Positions 57,830 through 64,000 of a stretch of DNA of 64,000 nt are shown here, piece after piece. The notes beneath the pieces are model-generated. The model saw only the letters and a program-made list of their open reading frames with translations. It had not been told where the DNA came from and made no database searches. The position numbers and the translations under genes were made by a program. Every line of letters starts with the position of its first letter. Position 1 is the stretch's first letter. The DNA comes from Ilyonectria destructans (Eukaryota; Ascomycota; Sordariomycetes; Hypocreales; Nectriaceae): positions 3,410,001 to 3,474,000 of the forward strand of contig JAHEWK010000005.1 of NCBI GenBank assembly GCA_020740775.1, in the 5' to 3' direction.

Positions 57830-59759
57830 AATGAATGAATTTATTCCGCCTGGGAGGATACGCCTCATACGGCCCACAACGTTGTATCTGGTTACATTGT
57901 TTCCCCCACATTTTACCCTTAACATCTTAACCTCACTAGTCCTTACACCTTGCCCTTGCCACTTTTCCCATCCTCGCTTATCCCTGCGACAGGCGGCCTG
58001 CTTAAAGGCCAACTTCTCCAAGTGTTCAGCGTCCCATCTTCAGCGGCTGAAGCCTGTGCTCGCTTCTGGATCCCCGGGAGCTGTGTCTCGCTTCTGCCCC
58101 GACAAGTACACGGCCGTGTAAGAAAAGGATTGGTATATGCATCCCGAAGCGCCGGACTTCATGACCTGCTCGTGGTGCTCCCGTAATTACGTCCAGAATT
58201 CAACTTTTGCGGGCGCCTTCTCGGCGATCCGTAAAAGAGGCAGGTGCAGTTTCCATGTTCCGAGGATGGCCAAATGTCTATGGCCGGACGCCGTACGGAC
58301 CGGCAAATTGAGTACGGTAACGGTCTTCATGTCCACGTATGCTGAGATCCCGATATGCAAAGGCGCGGCCGGCGCTGTCATGAGCGATCACGTCAACTGG
58401 TTCAAACCCGCCAATGATGAGATCCCTACCTTTATGGCCTGCGAGTCCTACTATGAGGGTATCACCATGAGCACTTCGTTCCGGGACCGTTTCATCCCAT
58501 CTCCACATCCCCAAGGGCCTAACGACAAGCGGTCCTGTGACATGAGTTTGGAGTTCATGTGTCGCACTTTGCTTTGGAGAGCACGCCAGAAAGACTAGCT
58601 TGGGTTCGTCGAGGGCGCCAACAAGCGTATGGCCATGGACAAGTGCAAAGCACAACCTAAGGGGGCCAACTAGGGGAAGTGGTATTGTGTCCGGGGCGAG
58701 TCGCCGCAGCTACGCATCTGCGAGACGTGTCATGCCGATAACTTTGCCTACTCTCGCTTCGAGACCATCTTTTAAGAGGTTGAGGAGACGCCCGAAGCGA
58801 AGTATTCAGCCGTCAATTGTGGCTAGAAATGGTACTTCCCGCTCGTCCAGCTCAATTTTTCATGGGTTGTTGCCAAGCGATTCCCCGCTGAGCTGCGTGC
58901 GAGCATTGTGGCTATCGTGTCCAAGCCGTGGTGCGGCGCGAAGGAAGGTATCGCGGGTGGGAAGTGGTATAGCTTTCCCCGCTTGATAAATAATTTCAGC
59001 ATTTGTGACGGTTGCTATATCGGCTTCATGTCGTCGCTAGGAGCGGCAGCCTGCTTGTCACCCAAGACGATAGTCCTGCCGCACCCAGCATACTGCGCCT
59101 TCATTCCCTCCATCGAACGCTGGACTGAGTTTTTTAACCACTACGACGAAGCGATAGATATAGGTATCTTGAGCGGACACGAAAACTACGTCCGTAAATG
59201 GGCATCCATAAAGCTTCGTGCGCATCAGAACGCCGTAGCTTCCCGCGCATGATACGGCTGGCCGGATTGCCCCATTCGCCAGGACTGTTACGAGAACTTT
59301 GTGGCTGACACTTCACTTGCGACCAAACTTCCCTTCTAGAACACTTACTTTGACGAGGAGAAGGCGTGCTGCATGTACTTACCGAGACAGCGAGAACGGT
59401 ACACGGCCGCATGCATTTCGGGCAACGTCGACGGATTCCTCAAGGCTAGTAGGGAGCGGCAAGCAGTCTGGCTCCAGACCATTCCCATTATCAAGGAGTT
59501 GAAGAATCGGATCGACGCTGAGCTGCAAGCGGCCCAGGTGCAGCGGCAGATCAGTGCCAGCCACCTCTGTTCTGACATGATGAGCTCTGTGTTCGGATCT
59601 AACAGCTATGTATACGGCAATGGGGGTTACAAGTCATGGGAGGATGTACTGAACGACCAGGCCTGGAATAGCGCCATGGCTATGCAACTTCGTGCCGCGA
59701 ATCCGGCTCGAATTGAAAAGATGGTGCGGCTAGAGAATCTGTGGGCGCGGTTTGAGTAG
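57830..59759 (+). pseudogene. Uncharacterised Cys-rich protein gene inactivated only by nonsense codons
   Basis: One reading frame runs from about 57960 to the TAG at 59757, with continuous protein-like content and no indels. It is broken by stops at 58119 (TAA), 58596 (TAG), 58671 (TAG), 58773 (TAA), 58824 (TAG), 59250 (TGA) and 59337 (TAG). Repeated modules contain CxxC pairs (MTCSWCSRNYV, ACESYYEG, ICETCHADNFAYSRFE, ICDGCYIGF) between runs such as FHVPRMAKCLWPDAVRTGKL. The C-terminus is helical (TIPIIKELKNRIDAELQAAQ). It resembles a family of fungal hypothetical proteins with repeated zinc-ribbon-like CxxC blocks, function unknown. Each stop is one C-to-T or G-to-A step from Gln, Arg or Trp, so RIP-like mutation is the simplest explanation. 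The 5' end and any intron are uncertain. Confidence 0.72.
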
Positions 59760-60489
59760 GTAAGAAAGGATGAGCATTTGGTGTATGTATCTTAATCTGG
59801 TTCTCTTGTGTAGCACACTTCTTCCAGCAATTTCTCCTCTCACTCCAGGAGCTAGCACCGCTGTTATTATCTGCGGAAATAAGTTATGGGTTTGGCTTGC
59901 GCAGGAGGTAGTTCTATGAATTGGAAATCGAAATTTTGGTTGCTGCGTCCACCATGGCCAAACTAGTCCGCCGCCGAAGAAGCCCTCTGAAGATCTCCTG
60001 ATTCCCTGCATACCCCCGCGTACGTAAAGGCTCTCAATCACCCTCAAACGATCAGCGTCTGGTTCTGTATCTCCCAGGAGCGACTCGGATATCGGCTAGC
60101 CTTCTATCGAAGAATCTAATGTCTCCAATATGGTTACGGCTCCCCAAGAGAATATGCAGGCTGAACGAGCCAAACGCGTCGTTGCCAAGGTTCAAGATTC
60201 GTGTCTCGCATCAGCTCGACGATATACTGTCTATGACACGGGTAGTCATGGTACGCCGGCCCGACTGTTAGCCCTACTTTACAACCATGCCACATTGCAG
60301 ATGGCGGAGCCGCCAAGCCGCCCGCGCGACAGATCAGGCTTAGTAGCTGTCAGCAGGTTGCATGTACCACAGCGTACAAGGTTTAACGCCTGTCAGCAGG
60401 GTGCATACAAAAACAGGGTCGGCCCCCCCTCAAGGAGCTCCGGACATCTGGACAGTATCACTATAGCACACGAGCAATCGATTCGAGGA
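59760..60489. other. Intergenic / 5' leader region
   Basis: Spacer between the nonsense-riddled gene and the bZIP-DUF3425 gene. The open frame of the latter extends upstream to 60130, but that part is low-complexity and lacks homology, so it is treated as leader. Confidence 0.4.
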
Positions 60490-61424
60490 ATGGATGAACA
60501 ACACCCCCAGGATCAACATGCAGGGCTCGTTCTACAGCAAATGCCTCACCAGGCTCAGATGCAGACGTCAGAAGAAGACTGGGCTGGAGTGACGAGCACG
60601 GCTGAAAGAAGAAAGTTGCAGAACCGTCTCAATCAACGGGCGCGTAGTAAGTCTACTAATCCAGACGGAACCGCAACATTACTCTCTAACATTTTTCGCT
60701 GCCAGGGAGGAGGAAGCAGATGGAGGAGTCAAGTCAAGCTCTGGTCGCGGTGCCAGCCGTAGCGCTCAGGGAAGCCCTGCATGTACCCTCCAACCCGGAA
60801 GCCGGAAAAGATGTGGATGGGAAGGTGCAAAGAATTCTCCGGGTGACACAACAGGCGCGGACCGAATACTTGGCACGCCACAGACATCCTGAGAGACTCT
60901 TGAGCGTCGTGCAGGTCAACATCTTCCACGCCCTGCACCGGAACTCGGAGGCCCTAGGCCAATCCACTCTTTGGCTCTTTTGCGACTCAATCTCCCCATT
61001 CGGTAAGACAGGCCCGGAGAATACTTCAAATCTTTCAAATACCGGTAACATCTTGACGGCGGGAATGGCGGCACAGTATCCTCCTAGCCTCACCCCGACG
61101 ATGTTCCAGCTATCGACGCCGCATCATCCTTGGCTCGACTTATTCCCCTGGCCAAAGCTACGAGACAGAATCATCTACCTCTGTTACATCGCAGAGGATA
61201 TGGACGACGACGATCTGTGCTTCGACATGGCTGAGTTTGATGCCCCTCGAGACACGGAAAGCATGTCTTTAATTGTCTGGGGCGAACCATGGGATTCCCG
61301 CGGATGGGAGGCAACGGTGCCATTTCTGAGGAAATGGGGATGGCTTTTGGAGGGATGCACCGAGTTATTAGAAGGGACCAATTACTGGCGGACGAGGAGA
61401 GGGGAACGAAAGCTAAAATTCTAA
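60490..61424 (+). CDS. bZIP transcription factor with DUF3425 domain
   Basis: Exons 60490-60646 and 60706-61424 encode 291 residues. The 59-base intron (GTAAGT donor, CAG acceptor) lies within the basic region and joins AERRKLQNRLNQRAR to RRRKQ, giving the family pattern DWAGVTSTAERRKLQNRLNQ followed by RARRRRKQ. The rest is DUF3425: STPHHPWLDLFPWPKLRD, DDDDLCFDMAEF and, near the end, LIVWGEPWDSRGWEATVPFL then RKWGWLLEGCTELLEGTNYW. These proteins are widespread in Pezizomycotina and often sit next to accessory or secondary-metabolism genes. A longer 5' frame (ATG at 60130) exists, but the conserved part starts after 60490. Complete and undamaged. Confidence 0.88.
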
Positions 61425-61822
61425 ACTCTGGAAGTTAGAAATATGAGGTCATTATTTCTACCTATTTACCATGATTCAGCATCCTTCTGAATCTCGCCTT
61501 AACCTACCCTATACTACGTACAGGCTGGATTAGGACGCGAGGCCAAAGTGGAATGCACACTCCAACAGGAGGCGCTGATAAGTTGTGTATATAAGAGATG
61601 CATATTATGTAACAATATCAAATGATAATACGCACTGAATTGAATCGCCGGTCTGGTTATATATAAAGCGTCCAACGTTTTCAATTCTTCACGTGCACTT
61701 CTGCCTTTTGCGGCGATGCGGACATGCTGTGGGGCTTGGCGGAGTTCTGCGGATGTCCGTGGGAACACCAAGTTTGTCCCAAAATTGGTCAATCCTGCGA
61801 CACCAAGCTTCGGGATTCCCTT
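61425..61822. other. Intergenic region between convergent genes
   Basis: About 400 bases between two stop codons. No feature recognised beyond the expected 3' untranslated regions. Confidence 0.4.
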
Positions 61823-63166
61823 TCAGTGCAGAATGGAGCCCGGCTTGTGAGTCCTGACAAACCAACTCTCTACCTTGTCTGTACCCCACATGAGGTTAAA
61901 CAAATGATGAGCGAATTCGTCAACCTCGACAGCAGGGACACCACTCTTCACCAGCGCCTCGCCCCGCAAGCTGAAATCAAACATTGGGTCCTTCTTGCGG
62001 ACGATCTCGGCCCAACGAGCGGATGATAAGGCATCCCAGAGCCCTGCGCGGGCTGTGAAGCGGATGTCTCCTCCACAGGTCGAAGTCCAATCACCCTTGA
62101 GGCTGCGGTACACGCCAATGGCCATGGAGCTTAAGAGCCACGTGCGGCGTATTGATTCGCAAATGACGAAGGCCCGGTGTAGGTCGGGAACAGGATCGTT
62201 TCCTGGTCCACCCCCTTCGGGCGAGATTGAGGGTGTACAGGGAAACAGCTGAGCGAGGCTTGCCTCTTGTTCGGCTGACGCCAACATCTCGCCCTTCCAG
62301 CGATGAAGAATCTCAATGAAGCCCTCAGCCTTCGTCTGGTGAGATATCGAAGACGATGAGAGCGCAAGAAGGAGATGTATGAGTAGGGATTGTGTGCGGG
62401 CCAAGTGATCTTTGACCGTCACAAGATGAAGCGGCTGATCAGTCAGGGTAGCTTGAAAAGAGATCAATTTTGATGCATAAGAAGAAGTAATGATGTCAAC
62501 CATGTTTTCGTTGTCGGCGTTGCCACCTTGGGAGACAGCTATTGCTGAATACGCATCTTGGATACAATCTGGTATCGCTCTGGCAGGGTATAAATGCCGG
62601 TGGATGAAAGGGTTGTGGCCCTCTCGTTGGAACAGGACCAGCCATGACCGGAGATCCCGGACGAAGTTGGAGAAGTCCTGTGGCGGAGGTAAAGCTTCTG
62701 GCGGCTGGTAGTGATAGGCAATCTTCCAGGTGGAGGGCTGGGTGAACCACCTCAGATCCCCGGAAACCTGCGGTTGGACCGTAACAGATGCTGTGGACAG
62801 CGTGGGCACCGAAGAAGCCATGGAACCAGATGCGACACTAGTGCTGGTAGCCACTGAGGCTGGCGAGATACTGATGTCGGTGCCAGAGCCATTGTGAGTG
62901 CTGTGGGACTGTGATGCCAGGGCAGAGGCGCCGACAGAAGCCCGAGCATGCGGCTCTGGCGGCGAAAATAACGCCAAGTTGCCATCGCCGCTGAATTCCG
63001 CATCGAGCACCCCGAGGCTGCTCCAACCAAACCGGTTTGTAGGTGATGGGTATGCGCAGTCTGTCCCTTGGTCAATACATCGGGTGCAGGACGGAAGCGT
63101 TCGGTCACATCTCCGCTTGCGTCCGACGCAGTTGAAGCAAGACTTCTGCTTGGAACGGCGGTGCAT
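61823..63166 (-). CDS. Zn2Cys6 transcription factor
   Basis: A single frame of 447 residues from the ATG before HRRSKQK; the open frame continues 47 codons upstream, but that part is low-complexity. The zinc cluster at residues about 9-36 is C-x2-C-x6-C-x6-C-x2-C-x6-C: CFNCVGRKRRC then DRTLPSCTRCIDQGTDC. A Ser/Thr-rich linker (residues about 80-150) is followed by a helical region with FVRDLRSWLVLFQREGHNPF, PDCIQDAYSAIAV and FVICESIRRTWLLSSMAIG. The last is typical of the smaller fungal regulators often found beside accessory genes. It has no intron and no mutation. It is unrelated in sequence to the regulator at 31872-34768. Its targets are unknown, and no CGG-N9-CCG palindrome lies next to it. 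Confidence 0.9.
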   Translation of the reverse strand: MHRRSKQKSCFNCVGRKRRCDRTLPSCTRCIDQGTDCAYPSPTNRFGWSSLGVLDAEFSGDGNLALFSPPEPHARASVGASALASQSHSTHNGSGTDISISPASVATSTSVASGSMASSVPTLSTASVTVQPQVSGDLRWFTQPSTWKIAYHYQPPEALPPPQDFSNFVRDLRSWLVLFQREGHNPFIHRHLYPARAIPDCIQDAYSAIAVSQGGNADNENMVDIITSSYASKLISFQATLTDQPLHLVTVKDHLARTQSLLIHLLLALSSSSISHQTKAEGFIEILHRWKGEMLASAEQEASLAQLFPCTPSISPEGGGPGNDPVPDLHRAFVICESIRRTWLLSSMAIGVYRSLKGDWTSTCGGDIRFTARAGLWDALSSARWAEIVRKKDPMFDFSLRGEALVKSGVPAVEVDEFAHHLFNLMWGTDKVESWFVRTHKPGSILH

Positions 63167-63307
63167 TGCGACAAGTCCTCGGCGACAACAGAACGAAAGG
63201 GGTTGATTGCGGCGGTAGAATTGCGGCGGTGGAATTGCGGTGGTGGAATTGCGGCGGAGGAGGTTCGGAAGAAAAGGGTTGAACTCGAACCTGGTGTTTG
63301 TTAGCAC

Positions 63308-64000
63308 CGAGCTTGCGGAGATGGGTGGGTGGGGCGGCCTGGCTGGAGCTTCACCGAAAGCGGGAGAGCGATGAACAGTCTAAGGGTTTAGCACTAGGGG
63401 CTCTTCGAAAACGCTTGGGGCTTGGGAGGGTGTTTTAGGCGGGTTTGACTCTGCCGTGCTTAAAAATGAGAGGAATTCCTTCCATATTATGCCTCTGACG
63501 GAAGTAGCAAGTGCCTCAGCCTGATCAGCATATCGATCCCGCTGTCCCTGAGGTCTGGGGTTGTGATTAGTGCTGTGAGCCTTGTTACTTTAGAGCTCTG
63601 AAGATTCGTCTGATAAGATAAGAGAGTTAAATTTTTCCCATATTGTGCTTTGGAATGCTCCTTTAAATGCAGGAAAGACGCCAACCTTGGTAATATACGT
63701 GATTCGGGCCTTTATTATATTCTCAATTTGTTAACTGTAGGCCGAGCTGGAAGAACGCGTTTTTGAATGTTTATCAAAATGCTGAATCTATTAGGTCTCT
63801 CTCATTTATTTTCCAGCTATTATCCGAGCTTGTAATAACTCAGTCTTTTAGTAGAGTTCTTTTATTATACCAGGCTGCAAGGTCAGATTGACCTGCAACA
63901 ATAACAAGTAGCAGGATTTACCACCCTTAGAAATTAATGTCCCAAATTAGAGTAACCTATTCTCTATTTCCTTACTGAGCTATTTTTAATCTTCTATATT
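63308..64000. other. Promoter region and AT-enriched end of window
   Basis: Upstream region of the minus-strand regulator, then sequence with rising AT content from about 63690. No gene or repeat boundary recognised. Confidence 0.4.

Noticed and set aside
1..64000. tRNA, rRNA or CRISPR features
   Set aside because: No cloverleaf with conserved T-loop GGTTCGA, no rRNA-like segment and no regularly spaced repeat-spacer array was seen; the only regular repeat is the 34-bp minisatellite without spacers.

Overview
The window comes from a filamentous ascomycete (Pezizomycotina). Its genes carry short spliceosomal introns of about 40-90 bases with GTRNGT-like donors and CTRAC-like branch points. 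Zn2Cys6, bZIP-DUF3425, NmrA-like and DAL5-type transporter genes are all typical fungal families. The genome is compartmentalised: gene-bearing DNA of ordinary composition is interrupted by a block of about 22 kb (9.2-31.7 kb) that is extremely AT-rich, has almost no open frames, and differs between repeat copies almost only by C-to-T and G-to-A transitions. That is the signature of repeat-induced point mutation (RIP). The species cannot be named from the sequence.

Layout. 1-4.3 kb: AT-rich edge and decayed gene fragments, including a fungal transcription-factor remnant. 4.3-9.0 kb: DUF924 protein, TPR protein and NmrA/isoflavone-reductase-like protein. 9.2-31.7 kb: a 34-bp minisatellite, a palindromic pair of short repeats, a complete RIP-degraded Ty3/gypsy element on the plus strand (9958-18506, 433-bp LTRs, TTTTA target duplication), a related element on the minus strand (18913-27349, 433-bp LTRs), a third reverse-transcriptase fragment carrying a 143-bp SINE-like insertion with a 15-bp target duplication, and AT-rich relics. 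31.9-34.8 kb: a complete seven-exon Zn2Cys6 regulator. 35.6-56.4 kb: a catabolic-looking cluster. 56.6-63.2 kb: two bZIP-type regulators, a gene killed only by nonsense codons, and a second Zn2Cys6 regulator.

The most interesting feature is the cluster at 31.9-56.4 kb. It holds an Old Yellow Enzyme, a Baeyer-Villiger-type monooxygenase (broken), a secreted type-B carboxylesterase, an SDR (frameshifted), an MDR alcohol dehydrogenase (broken), an acyl-CoA ligase (5'-truncated), an AtuA/DUF1446 protein, two paralogous DAL5-type transporters and two EthD-domain proteins. Seven near-identical 15-bp palindromes, CGG-N9-CCG with consensus CGGRATTWAATYCCG, lie about 115-270 bp upstream of the start codons of eight of these genes (one site is shared by a divergent pair). 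I did not find the motif elsewhere by eye. It looks like the operator of a cluster-specific Zn2Cys6 activator, plausibly the regulator at 31.9-34.8 kb. Enone reduction, ketone-to-lactone oxidation, ester hydrolysis, alcohol oxidation and CoA activation together suggest breakdown of a cyclic enone, terpenoid or lactone-forming compound taken up by the two transporters. Several members are now pseudogenes, so the pathway is at least partly decayed in this strain.
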